Positions 1 through 6,298 of a stretch of 7,168 nucleotides of DNA are shown here, in pieces. The stretch is from an uncultured Pseudomonadota bacterium (GTDB lineage: Bacteria > Pseudomonadota > Gammaproteobacteria > Xanthomonadales > Ahniellaceae). A model generated the notes under the pieces. It was given only the letters and a program-made list of their open reading frames with translations. It was not told the origin of the DNA and made no database searches. The stretch lies in contig CALKUS010000197.1 in the NCBI GenBank assembly GCA_937996755.1, forward strand, positions 1 to 7,168, given 5' to 3'. The position numbers and the translations under genes are program-made. Numbering within the stretch: the first letter of the stretch is position 1; every line of letters begins with the position of its first letter.

Positions 1-48
1 GACCTCGCGCGCGTCGAGGCGTTGCTGGCGCGGCGTGCCAAGGGTTGA
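1..48 (+). CDS. C-terminal end of an upstream gene (partial)
   Basis: Reading from base 1, fifteen codons end at a TGA at 46-48 and give DLARVEALLARRAKG. Thirteen of the fifteen codons end in G or C, which fits the coding pattern of the genes that follow. The short Leu/Ala/Arg-rich end looks helical but identifies no family. The rest of the gene is outside the window. Without more sequence I cannot exclude that this is simply an open stretch of GC-rich DNA. Confidence 0.4.
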   Translation, partial: DLARVEALLARRAKG

Positions 49-64
49 TCGACCTTCAACGGTC

Positions 65-143
65 GTCATCCCGGCGCAAGCCGGGATCCAGCGCCTCGTC
101 CGTGCGTCGAAAGACGCTGGGTCCCGGCTTTCGCCCGGATGAC
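65..143. repeat. 79-bp intergenic inverted repeat (REP/MITE-like)
   Basis: The arms 65-93 and 115-143 are 29 bases each and are reverse complements at 26 of 29 positions, separated by 21 bases. The outer ends read GTCATCC and GGATGAC. The left arm also contains its own small hairpin, CCCGGC-GCAA-GCCGGG, at 70-85. Elements with this consensus are widespread between genes in Xanthomonadaceae and some other proteobacteria; I know the type but cannot name a registered family. It sits between the upstream gene and the NHL/uvrC/pgsA operon. In RNA it could fold into a strong stem and act as a terminator or stabiliser for the upstream transcript. Confidence 0.75.
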
Positions 144-166
144 GGCGAGAGCGGAGCAGGCATAAT
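139..166 (+). promoter_or_regulatory. Possible promoter of the NHL-uvrC-pgsA operon
   Basis: A -10-like hexamer CATAAT at 161-166 lies 26 bases before the first start codon. The best -35 partner is ATGACG at 139-144 (4 of 6 matches to TTGACA) with a 16-base spacer. The -35 would then be supplied by the right end of the inverted repeat. The match is modest and the call is inference; no other good promoter is seen between 49 and 192. Confidence 0.3.
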
Positions 167-192
167 GGCTTGAACCAGCTCCCGGATATTGC

Positions 193-1623
193 ATGAGCGC
201 CAGACCCGTCGCGCCCCCGCTGCCCACGAACCTGGTGTGGGTGAACGCGCGCCAGCCGCCACGGCTGGACACGCTGCGCGGGCGCGTGGTGCTGCTGCAC
301 TTCTGGACGTACTCGAACGTCAACAGCCAGAACGTGCTGCCGGACCTGCGTTACCTCGAGAACAAGTACCACGACGGGCTGTCGGTGCTCGGCATCCACA
401 CGCCGAAGTTCGCGACCGAGCGCAACGAGCCGAACGTGCTGAAGGCGACGAACCGCCACTACGTGCGGCATCCGGTCGCGACCGATCCCGACTTCGCGTG
501 CTGGCAGCTGTACGGCATCCGTGCCTGGCCGTCGCTCGCGGTGATCGATCCGGAAGGGCGCGTCGCGGGCATCTTCCCGGGCGAAGGGCGACGCGCGGAG
601 CTCGACACGCTCGTCGGCGAGCTGCTCGAAGAGGCGGCAGCACGCGACGCGCGCGTCTACGAGACGCAGCCGCCCGTGTCGAAGCCCGAGCCGAAGCTGC
701 CGCTGCGCTTCCCGGGCAAGCTGCTCGCGACCGACAACATGCTGTACGTCTGCGACTCGGGCCACAACCGCGTCCTCGAGTGCAACCACGACGGGCGCGT
801 GCTGCGCCAGTTCGGCTCCGGCAATCCCGGCTTCTGGGACGGGCGCGGCGTCGACGCGGGTTTCTCCAACCCGCAGGGTATCGCGCAGATCAAGGACTAC
901 CTGTACGTCGCCGACCTCGGCAACCACGCGATCCGGCGCATCCGACTGCTGAGCGGCGACGTCGACACGATCGCGGGCACCGGCACGCAGGGCCGAGGCG
1001 TCGTCACGGACGCGCCCGAGCCGCAGACCATTCCGCTGAACTCGCCGCGCGACCTCGCGGCGTCCGGCGAGAAGCTGTTCATCGCAGCCGCTGGCCAGAA
1101 CCAGGTGTGGGCGCTCGACCTCGCGCGCCAGCGGATCGGCGTATTCGCGGGCTCGGGCCGGCACGGCCTTTCCGACGGGCTCGGCGGTGCCGCGCAGTTC
1201 GCGCAACCATCCGGCCTCGCAACGCACGGCCAGGTGCTCTACGTCGCCGATGCCGACAGCTCGTCGGTGCGCTCGGTGCGTTTCCTGGACCTGCAGGTGA
1301 AGACGCTCGTCGGTGTGGGCCTGTACGACTTCGGCGACGTCGACGGCCTGCCCGCGGCGGTGCGCCTGCAGTATCCGAGTGCGCTGGCCGTCGACCCGGG
1401 CGGATCGATCCTCTGGGTGGCCGACACGTACAACAACAAGATCAAGGCGCTCTCGCTGCGCGGTGGGGGCGTCCGCACGCTCGCGCTGCCGTACCGCTTC
1501 CACGAGCCGACCGGCATCAGCGTCGGCTCGGGCTCGCTGTGGATCGCGAACACCAACGCGCACGAGATCGTGCGGATCGACACCGGCTCGGGCGTGATCC
1601 GACGCTTGCCCGTGGGCGAATAG
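193..1623 (+). CDS. Thioredoxin-fold/NHL-repeat protein, NHLRC2-like, cysteine-less active site
   Basis: The protein has 476 residues. An N-terminal thioredoxin-like domain (about 15-150) includes LHFWTY at 35-40 and a Trp-Pro at 112-113, the probable cis-proline site. A beta-propeller of NHL repeats (about 168-472) follows. Recurrent repeat signatures are LYVCDSGHNRV (184-194), LYVADLGNHAIRRI (237-250), LYVADADSSSV (349-359), LWVADTYNNKI (407-417) and LWIANTNAHEI (449-459), suggesting six blades. This is the architecture of NHLRC2. Family members usually carry a CCINC-type motif after FWTY; here residues 41-45 are SNVNS, so a thiol redox role is unlikely unless C103, C187 or C197 act. No signal peptide is seen, so it is probably cytoplasmic. 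The ATG at 193 is chosen because the domain begins soon after it; the Shine-Dalgarno is weak. uvrC follows after 16 bases. The exact function of bacterial members is not known to me. Confidence 0.85.
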   Translation: MSARPVAPPLPTNLVWVNARQPPRLDTLRGRVVLLHFWTYSNVNSQNVLPDLRYLENKYHDGLSVLGIHTPKFATERNEPNVLKATNRHYVRHPVATDPDFACWQLYGIRAWPSLAVIDPEGRVAGIFPGEGRRAELDTLVGELLEEAAARDARVYETQPPVSKPEPKLPLRFPGKLLATDNMLYVCDSGHNRVLECNHDGRVLRQFGSGNPGFWDGRGVDAGFSNPQGIAQIKDYLYVADLGNHAIRRIRLLSGDVDTIAGTGTQGRGVVTDAPEPQTIPLNSPRDLAASGEKLFIAAAGQNQVWALDLARQRIGVFAGSGRHGLSDGLGGAAQFAQPSGLATHGQVLYVADADSSSVRSVRFLDLQVKTLVGVGLYDFGDVDGLPAAVRLQYPSALAVDPGGSILWVADTYNNKIKALSLRGGGVRTLALPYRFHEPTGISVGSGSLWIANTNAHEIVRIDTGSGVIRRLPVGE

Positions 1624-1639
1624 CCCCCAGCTTCCAGCG

Positions 1640-3478
1640 ATGGTTGCCGAAACGAACGACGCAGCACCGCCGGCGTTCGACCCGCGCGCGTTCGCGAAGG
1701 GCCTGACCAACAAGCCGGGCGTGTACCGCATGCTCGACGAGTCCGCCGGCGTGCTCTACGTCGGCAAGGCGTCGAGCCTGCGCAAGCGCGTGTCGAGCTA
1801 CTTCATGCGCCCGCAGCTCGACCCGCGGCTCGCGCAGATGGTGTCGCGCATCGCGAGCATCGAGGTGACCATCACGCGCACGGAAGGCGAGGCGCTGCTG
1901 CTCGAGAACGAGCTGATCAAGTCGCTGAAGCCGCGCTACAACGTGCTGCTGCGCGACGACAAGAGCTACCCGTACATCTACCTGTCGACGCAGGACGACT
2001 ACCCGCGGATGGCGTTCCACCGCGGATCGCGCGCCGCGCCGGGGCGATACTTCGGGCCGTTCCCCGGGGCGCACGCCGTGCGCGAGAGCCTGGCGCTCAT
2101 GCAGAAGCTGTTCCGCGTGCGGCAGTGCGAGGACAGCTACTTCCGCAACCGCTCGCGGCCCTGCCTGCAGTACCAGATCGGTCGCTGCAGCGGACCGTGC
2201 GTGGGCCTGATCGCCGCGGACGACTACGCACGCGACGTGCGCCACGCCACGATGTTCCTCGACGGCCAGAGCACGGCCGTGATCGACGAGCTCGTGCTCG
2301 ACATGGAGAAGGCCAGCCGCGAAACGGAATTCGAGCGCGCGGCCGCGTTGCGCGACCAGATCGCGTCGCTCAAGAAGATGCAGGCGCGCCAGTTCGTGAG
2401 CGCGGCCGAGGACGACGCCGACGTGCTCGCATGCCGCGTGCGCGAAGGCACGGCTTGCGTGCACGCGATGGCGTTCCGCAACGGCATGAGCCTCGGCGGC
2501 CGCAGCTTCTTCCCGCGCACGCCGCCGGGCGCGACCGAAGCCGAAGTGCTCGGTGCGTTCGTCACGCAGTACTACTTCGAGCGGCCGCCGCCGGCGATGA
2601 TCATGCTGAGCGTGCCGATCGAGGACGCCGACCTGCTCGCAGCCGCGCTCTCCGAGCGACGCGGCACGAAGGTGCGGTTGCGTCACGCGGCGCGCGGCGA
2701 GCGCGCGCGCCTGGTCGACATCGCGATGCGCAACGCGGAGCACGCGCTCGAAACCGAGCTCGGCAGCAAGGCGTCGCTGCGCCAGCGCTGGGAGTCGATG
2801 AGCGCGCTGTTCGGCCTCGCGCAGCCGCCCGCGCGCGTCGAATGCTTCGACATCAGCCACACGATGGGCGAGGCGACGGTCGCATCGTGCGTGGTGTTCG
2901 GCCCGGAAGGCCCGGAAAAGTCGCTCTATCGCCGCTTCAACATCGCGGGCATCGCCGGTGGCGACGACTATGCGGCGATGCGGCAGGCGCTGGAGCGCCG
3001 ATACCGCCGCGCGAAGGCCGAGGACGGTATGCTGCCGGACCTGCTGCTGATCGACGGCGGCAAGGGCCAGGTCGCGCAGGCGCGCGCCGTGCTGGCCGAG
3101 CTGGAGTTGACGTCGGTGGTGATCGCTGGCGTCGCCAAGGGCGCGGACCGCAAGCCGGGCCTCGAAGCGCTGATCGTCGGAGAGGACATGCACGAATTGA
3201 AGCCCGACGCGTCGCTGCCGGGCCTGCACATGATCCAGATGATCCGCGACGAGGCGCATCGCTTCGCGATCACGGGCCATCGTGCGCGCCGCCAGCGCGT
3301 GCGCGAGCAGAGCCGGCTCGAGGAGATCCCGGGCATCGGCGCGAACCGCCGCTCGCAGTTGCTCAAGCATTTCGGCGGCTGGACCGGCGTGGTGGGCGCG
3401 GGCGTGGAGGAGCTCAGCCAGGTGCCGGGCATCAGCCGCGCGCTCGCGACGCGCATCTATGCGGCGCTGCACGAATGA
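1640..3478 (+). CDS. uvrC: UvrABC excinuclease subunit C
   Basis: This is the dual-incision nuclease of nucleotide excision repair: it binds the UvrB-DNA complex and cuts on both sides of the lesion. The 612 residues match the usual length (610 in E. coli) and all domains are intact. The GIY-YIG nuclease spans about 22-105, with GVY at 27-29, LYVGK at 39-43 and the metal-binding Glu in ALLLE at 85-89. C163, C175, C183 and C187 have the spacing x11-x7-x3 of the iron-sulfur ligands reported for E. coli UvrC. The UVR motif that contacts UvrB lies at about 213-248. The RNase H-like second nuclease has FDISH at 403-407, GGDDY at 440-444, LIDGGKG at 470-476 and H540. Tandem helix-hairpin-helix DNA-binding motifs follow, with IPGIG at 563-567 and VPGIS at 595-599. 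No clear Shine-Dalgarno precedes the ATG at 1640, but the N-terminus fits the family. It follows the NHL gene by 16 bases and overlaps pgsA by four. Confidence 0.98.
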   Translation: MVAETNDAAPPAFDPRAFAKGLTNKPGVYRMLDESAGVLYVGKASSLRKRVSSYFMRPQLDPRLAQMVSRIASIEVTITRTEGEALLLENELIKSLKPRYNVLLRDDKSYPYIYLSTQDDYPRMAFHRGSRAAPGRYFGPFPGAHAVRESLALMQKLFRVRQCEDSYFRNRSRPCLQYQIGRCSGPCVGLIAADDYARDVRHATMFLDGQSTAVIDELVLDMEKASRETEFERAAALRDQIASLKKMQARQFVSAAEDDADVLACRVREGTACVHAMAFRNGMSLGGRSFFPRTPPGATEAEVLGAFVTQYYFERPPPAMIMLSVPIEDADLLAAALSERRGTKVRLRHAARGERARLVDIAMRNAEHALETELGSKASLRQRWESMSALFGLAQPPARVECFDISHTMGEATVASCVVFGPEGPEKSLYRRFNIAGIAGGDDYAAMRQALERRYRRAKAEDGMLPDLLLIDGGKGQVAQARAVLAELELTSVVIAGVAKGADRKPGLEALIVGEDMHELKPDASLPGLHMIQMIRDEAHRFAITGHRARRQRVREQSRLEEIPGIGANRRSQLLKHFGGWTGVVGAGVEELSQVPGISRALATRIYAALHE

Positions 3479-4044
3479 AGATCACGCTGCCCACGATACT
3501 CACGCTCTTCCGGATCGTGCTGCTGCCGATCATGGTGGTCGCGTACTACCTGCCGTACAAGTACACGAACGTCGTCGCCGCCGCGATGTTCGCTGCGATG
3601 TCGATCACCGACTGGCTGGACGGCTGGATCGCGCGTCGCTACGGCATGACCTCGAAGTTCGGCGCGTTCCTCGACCCCGTCGCCGACAAGGTGACGGTCA
3701 CCGTCGCGCTGTTCCTGATCGTGCAGACCGACCCGACGCCGCTCATGGCGGTCACGGGCGCCATCATCGTCGGCCGCGAAATCGCGATCTCCGCGTTGCG
3801 CGAATGGATGGCGGAAGTCGGCGCGCGCCAGACGGTGCGCGTCGCCGCGATCGGCAAGATCAAGACCATCGCGCAGATGGTCGCGATCGTGATCCTGTTC
3901 TACCGCCACGACTTCGTGGGCCTGCGCATGTACAGGATCGGGCAGGGCCTGCTGATCGCCGCTGCGGCGCTCACCATCTGGTCGGGCGTGATGTACGTGC
4001 GCGCAGCGTGGCCGACCATGAAGCGGGTCGACGGCACCGACTGA
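3475..4044 (+). CDS. pgsA: CDP-diacylglycerol--glycerol-3-phosphate 3-phosphatidyltransferase (PGP synthase)
   Basis: This inner-membrane enzyme transfers the phosphatidyl group from CDP-diacylglycerol to sn-glycerol 3-phosphate, the committed step to phosphatidylglycerol and cardiolipin. The 189 residues agree with the family (about 180-200). The CDP-alcohol phosphotransferase signature D-x2-D-G-x2-A-R-x8-G-x3-D-x3-D is complete: D46, D49, G50, A53, R54, G63, D67 and D71. Hydrophobic segments lie around 7-27, 32-45, 74-103, 123-142 and 157-176. Its ATG overlaps the uvrC stop as ATGA, so translation is probably coupled. The same uvrC-pgsA order is found in E. coli, where glyW-cysT-leuZ tRNAs follow directly. 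Here tspO follows on the other strand, and the tRNAs lie 1.7 kb away pointing toward this gene. A second PgsA-type C-terminus is encoded at 6323-6463 on the minus strand; residues 146-180 here align to it without gaps, with 18 of 35 identical. Confidence 0.96.
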   Translation: MKITLPTILTLFRIVLLPIMVVAYYLPYKYTNVVAAAMFAAMSITDWLDGWIARRYGMTSKFGAFLDPVADKVTVTVALFLIVQTDPTPLMAVTGAIIVGREIAISALREWMAEVGARQTVRVAAIGKIKTIAQMVAIVILFYRHDFVGLRMYRIGQGLLIAAAALTIWSGVMYVRAAWPTMKRVDGTD

Positions 4045-4052
4045 CGCGCGTA

Positions 4053-4070
4053 CGAACGCTCAGGCGTTCG
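4053..4070. terminator. Small hairpin between convergent pgsA and tspO
   Basis: CGAACGC at 4053-4059 and GCGTTCG at 4064-4070 are perfect inverted repeats around a four-base loop. The hairpin overlaps the tspO stop codon and starts nine bases after the pgsA stop. This is where a bidirectional terminator of convergent genes would be expected. No run of T follows on either strand, so intrinsic termination is uncertain. Confidence 0.4.
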
Positions 4071-4521
4071 GGTTCAACTGCAGGAACGCCGCGTTGAGGT
4101 ACGTCGCGAACGACACCCACGCGAGGTACGGCACCATCAGCCAGCCCGCTGCCTTGTCGCGCCGGAAGAAGAGCACGGTGGTCACGAGGATCGCCAGCCA
4201 CAGCGCGGCGATCACGACGAGCGCGGCCAGGATCGCGTGGCGACCGAAGAAGATGGGCGACCAGAGCGCATTGAGCACGAGCTGTACGCCCCACGCCTTC
4301 ACGCCGGCGTCGACGCCGCCGATCTTCCACACTCGCCAGGCGGCGATGGCCATCATCGCGTACAGCGCCGTCCAGACGATCGGGAACACGATGTTCGGCG
4401 GCGCCAGGGCAGGGCGCACGAGCGATTCGTACCACGCGTCCGGCTGCGCCATGCTGCCGGCGACGGCGGCGGCGCCGACGAGTGCGAGGAACGTGGCCAG
4501 GGCTTTCTTGTCGCGGGTCAT
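4060..4521 (-). CDS. tspO: TspO/MBR family tryptophan-rich sensory protein
   Basis: This is a five-helix membrane protein of the translocator-protein family, which binds porphyrins and related ligands. In bacteria it is linked to tetrapyrrole and stress responses. The length of 153 residues is normal. Family marks are WY at 30-31 with P37, P41-P42 and P47, W50, the NALWS stretch at 84-88, and the C-terminal block PYLAWVSFATYLN at 131-143 ending FLQLN at 146-150. The frame is open upstream to 4599, but I chose the ATG at 4521. GGAGG lies five bases before it, and the first helix of the family starts right after MTRDKKA; an upstream start would add 26 poorly conserved residues. It converges on pgsA with a 15-base gap and diverges from the 87-aa gene at 4648. 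The specific ligand cannot be read from sequence. Confidence 0.93.
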   Translation of the reverse strand: MTRDKKALATFLALVGAAAVAGSMAQPDAWYESLVRPALAPPNIVFPIVWTALYAMMAIAAWRVWKIGGVDAGVKAWGVQLVLNALWSPIFFGRHAILAALVVIAALWLAILVTTVLFFRRDKAAGWLMVPYLAWVSFATYLNAAFLQLNPNA

Positions 4522-4546
4522 CGGCGCCTCCGAAGCGATGGCGGAG

Positions 4547-4577
4547 ATTTGCACGACCGGCGCGAGAACGGGGTCAA
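4547..4577 (-). promoter_or_regulatory. Weak candidate promoter for tspO
   Basis: On the minus strand TTGACC (4572-4577) matches the -35 consensus at five of six bases. The best -10 is GCAAAT (4547-4552), only three of six, with a 19-base spacer. The 126-base divergent region 4522-4647 must hold promoters for both tspO and the small gene. No convincing one is visible for the plus strand. Confidence 0.25.
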
Positions 4578-4647
4578 CGAGCGTGACGTCTCGCGGCACG
4601 GCGCTTGCTACCCGTTTCCCTGCACATCACTCGGGAGGGGCGGCACC

Positions 4648-4911
4648 ATGGCCAGGATCATCCGTCGCACGACAGGCGGCACGTTCACGCACGACATCTC
4701 GCCGCCCGGCTTCGACATTCGCTACATCGTTTCCGCGAAGCGCGAGCTGACGCGCGACGAATGCTTCGCCGAGATCGCGAAGTTCCTCCGGGCGAACGGC
4801 ATGCCTGCGGGCGGGTCATGCGTGCAGATCACGCATCGCAACGGTCCGACGATGATCGCAGCGGCGATACCGGCCCCGCGCACCGACGACGTCGGTGCCA
4901 TCGCCGCGTAG
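4648..4911 (+). CDS. Hypothetical 87-aa protein
   Basis: I do not recognise a family. The ATG at 4648 follows a strong purine-rich ribosome site (GGGAGGGG, 4633-4640) at normal spacing, which is the main reason to believe in the gene and in this start; the frame is open further upstream without a comparable site. The protein begins with the basic stretch MARIIRR and continues with a Thr/His/Asp stretch. A region around 30-50 (KRELTRDECFAEIAKFLRAN) should be a helix, and the C-terminus is Ala/Pro-rich. There is one cysteine in the helix (C39) and one at 58; no signal peptide or membrane segment is seen. It is transcribed divergently from tspO and converges with the exported protein gene. It could be a lineage-restricted small cytosolic protein. 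Confidence 0.6.
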   Translation: MARIIRRTTGGTFTHDISPPGFDIRYIVSAKRELTRDECFAEIAKFLRANGMPAGGSCVQITHRNGPTMIAAAIPAPRTDDVGAIAA

Positions 4912-4913
4912 CA

Positions 4914-4935
4914 GGACGCCGGGGCGCGCGCGTCC
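4914..4935. terminator. Possible hairpin between convergent genes
   Basis: GGACGC at 4914-4919 pairs with GCGTCC at 4930-4935 around a ten-base GC-rich loop. It lies in the 33-base gap between the 87-aa gene and the end of the minus-strand exported-protein gene. There is no T-run, so this is a weak terminator candidate. Confidence 0.25.
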
Positions 4936-4944
4936 CGCTACCCG

Positions 4945-5745
4945 TCAGGGCAGGAAAGGTGCGAGCGCCGGCCACGCCACGCGCGTATGCCGGAAGCGCT
5001 CGAGCGGGAAGTTGAACGTGCGGCCGTCGATGCTGCCGTCGATCCGCCAGCCCGCGCCGTTGCGCCGCAACGTGGCCGAGCCGACCGCGGTGAACGTCAC
5101 GGTGCGCTCCGGCCCGACGCCGGTGGGAACCGCACGCGTCACCTGGCCGCTGTAGATGTCCGGGTTGTTCACGCTGTCGAGCAGCAGCGTGGTCCAGGTC
5201 GGCGTGCCGCCGGAATAGTCGTACCAGAGGCCGGTGACGCGGTTCGCGCGACCGACACCGTCGGGAAACTGGACGAACGCACCCGAGTTGATGAACGTGA
5301 ATCCCGTGAACGGCTCGGCGGCGGTCACCCAGACGCCGCTCAGGTCTTCCTGTGGGCGGTCGCGAGGGATCGCGGTCGTCGTGCCGGGCGTGACGACGAA
5401 GTCGAGCTGGCCATCGACGACCGGCGGCGAAACCGTGCTGCCGACGACCGTCTGCAGTCGATACGTGCCCGGCGGGAACGCGCCCAGCGTCAGCGTGAAG
5501 CGATCGCCGTCGTCGCACTGGACACCACCGGCGAAGCGATCGACGAACAGCGTGATCGTGCCCTGGTTGCCGTCGCCGGTTCCGAATCCCCGGAACCGGA
5601 CGTCCTCGCAGCTCGCGATCACGTCGACCGTGACCTGCACGAATTCCAGCGCCGTGGGATTTGCCGGTGCGATGCTCAGGCCGCGCGACTGTGCCGCGCC
5701 CGGCGCGAGCGTGATGGCGAGCAGGACGAAAGCGATGGATCGCAT
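4945..5745 (-). CDS. Exported protein of unknown function, tRNA-operon-proximal
   Basis: The product has 266 residues. It begins MRSIAFVLLAITLAPGAAQS, a typical Sec signal peptide with probable cleavage near residues 18-20. Residues 23-120 look like a beta-rich, immunoglobulin-like domain with C46 and C77 able to form a disulfide. Residues 135-252 look like a beta domain with GLWYDYSGGTPTW at 172-184. This recalls exported proteins of Lysobacterales that have a G-x-W ... Y-x-Y-x-x-G-x-P-x-W pattern, but that comparison is from memory and uncertain. The start at 5745 is supported by GGAGAAG five bases upstream and by the signal peptide. Upstream in-frame starts are rejected because they bring coding into or close to tRNA-Leu. 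The gene starts 26 bases after the tRNA-Leu CCA end on the same strand with no terminator between, so tRNA read-through is the likely source of its mRNA. Confidence 0.78.
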   Translation of the reverse strand: MRSIAFVLLAITLAPGAAQSRGLSIAPANPTALEFVQVTVDVIASCEDVRFRGFGTGDGNQGTITLFVDRFAGGVQCDDGDRFTLTLGAFPPGTYRLQTVVGSTVSPPVVDGQLDFVVTPGTTTAIPRDRPQEDLSGVWVTAAEPFTGFTFINSGAFVQFPDGVGRANRVTGLWYDYSGGTPTWTTLLLDSVNNPDIYSGQVTRAVPTGVGPERTVTFTAVGSATLRRNGAGWRIDGSIDGRTFNFPLERFRHTRVAWPALAPFLP

Positions 5746-5771
5746 GGCTGCTTCTCCACGCATGCTGCGAG

Positions 5772-5858
5772 TGGTGCCCGGGGTGGGGGTCGAACCCACA
5801 TGGCCGTGAGGCCGAGGGATTTTAAGTCCCTTGCGTATACCGGTTTCGCCACCCGGGC
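5772..5858 (-). tRNA. tRNA-Leu (anticodon UAA)
   Basis: The minus strand from 5858 to 5772 folds as a class II tRNA of 87 bases with an encoded CCA (5772-5774). The acceptor arm pairs GCCCGGG (5852-5858) with CCCGGGC (5776-5782), and the discriminator base is A. The anticodon arm AGGGA-CTTAAAA-TCCCT carries UAA. A long variable arm CGGCCTCACGGCC and a T arm GTGGG-TTCGACC-CCCAC follow. It corresponds to leuZ of E. coli and is last in the Gly-Cys-Leu series. The spacer to tRNA-Cys is 188 bases, much longer than usual in this cluster. Confidence 0.97.
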
Positions 5859-5867
5859 ATGGTGGGG

Positions 5868-5873
5868 ATTATG
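5868..5873 (-). promoter_or_regulatory. Possible -10 element upstream of tRNA-Leu
   Basis: On the minus strand CATAAT ends nine bases before the tRNA-Leu 5' end, in a GC-rich context. No good -35 is found 16-18 bases upstream. The long spacer to tRNA-Cys makes a separate promoter plausible, but this is a weak call. Confidence 0.22.
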
Positions 5874-5908
5874 CGCGGGGTGTGGGGAAAGATCGCGACC
5901 GACGCGTG

Positions 5909-5928
5909 CCCCGAGCGAAGTCGAGGGG
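5909..5928. repeat. Short dispersed-repeat-like motif
   Basis: CCCCGAGCGAAGTCGAGGGG is an imperfect palindrome. It resembles the GAGCGAAGTCGA-containing intergenic repeats seen in many GC-rich bacteria. Only one copy is in this window, so repeat status is inferred from memory of the motif. It sits in the tRNA-Cys to tRNA-Leu spacer. Confidence 0.4.
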
Positions 5929-6046
5929 TCGCTCCCGGACTTCTTGCGCTGTGCTTTCTCATCGCGGCCATGGGCCACTCCCGGTGCAGTCGCTGAGGCG
6001 CGCGAGCGCGCGGAACCAGGCGAATCGGGGAGGGAGCAAGTCAGCA

Positions 6047-6120
6047 TGGAGGCCAGGGTCGGAATCGAACCGGCGTACACGGCTTTGCAGGCCGCTGCAT
6101 GACCACTCTGCCACCTGGCC
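6047..6120 (-). tRNA. tRNA-Cys (anticodon GCA)
   Basis: The minus strand from 6120 to 6047 is a 74-base tRNA with encoded CCA (6047-6049). The acceptor pairs GGCCAGG (6114-6120) with CCTGGCC (6051-6057). The discriminator is U (base 6050), the known identity base of bacterial tRNA-Cys. The anticodon loop carries GCA. The T arm contains GGTTCGATTCC. It is equivalent to E. coli cysT and lies between tRNA-Gly and tRNA-Leu in the same order as there. Confidence 0.97.
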
Positions 6121-6133
6121 ATGCTGACTGGAT

Positions 6134-6149
6134 CGGTCGCATGCGACCG
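6134..6149. repeat. Perfect 16-bp palindrome before tRNA-Cys
   Basis: CGGTCGCATGCGACCG equals its own reverse complement. It lies 13 bases upstream of the tRNA-Cys 5' end within the Gly-Cys spacer. It could be a processing stem in the precursor RNA or a binding site for a dimeric protein; nothing in the sequence decides this. Confidence 0.5.
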
Positions 6150-6169
6150 GCTGTTGCAGCTTAAACGAC

Positions 6170-6192
6170 AAGGCCCCGACGCGCGGGGCCTT
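6170..6192 (-). terminator. Strong hairpin after tRNA-Gly
   Basis: AAGGCCCCG (6170-6178) and CGGGGCCTT (6184-6192) form a perfect nine-base-pair stem with a five-base loop. On the minus strand it begins 12 bases after the tRNA-Gly CCA end and is followed by TTGTCGTTT-like sequence. It looks like an intrinsic terminator or attenuator that would separate tRNA-Gly from tRNA-Cys. It may be partial, because no clear promoter follows for tRNA-Cys. Confidence 0.6.
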
Positions 6193-6204
6193 GACTGTGC
6201 GAAT

Positions 6205-6280
<76 letters not shown>

Positions 6281-6298
6281 GCCAGTAGAAGGCCGGGA

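Noticed and set aside
189..1706. 505-codon plus-strand frame over the NHL gene
   Set aside because: Arg/Ala-rich composition without domains; the frame at 193 shows the thioredoxin and NHL repeats.
1517..3472. 651-codon open frame on the minus strand opposite uvrC
   Set aside because: It is a GC-rich shadow of uvrC: low complexity, very Arg/Ala/His-rich, no domain, while the plus strand encodes a full UvrC.
2125..3474. Long upstream extension in the pgsA frame
   Set aside because: It lies in another frame of uvrC and is Arg/Ala/Pro-rich nonsense; PgsA clearly begins at the ATG at 3475, which overlaps the uvrC stop.
4987..6102. 371-codon plus-strand frame over the exported-protein gene and two tRNAs
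   Set aside because: It runs antisense through tRNA-Leu and tRNA-Cys and has no recognisable content.
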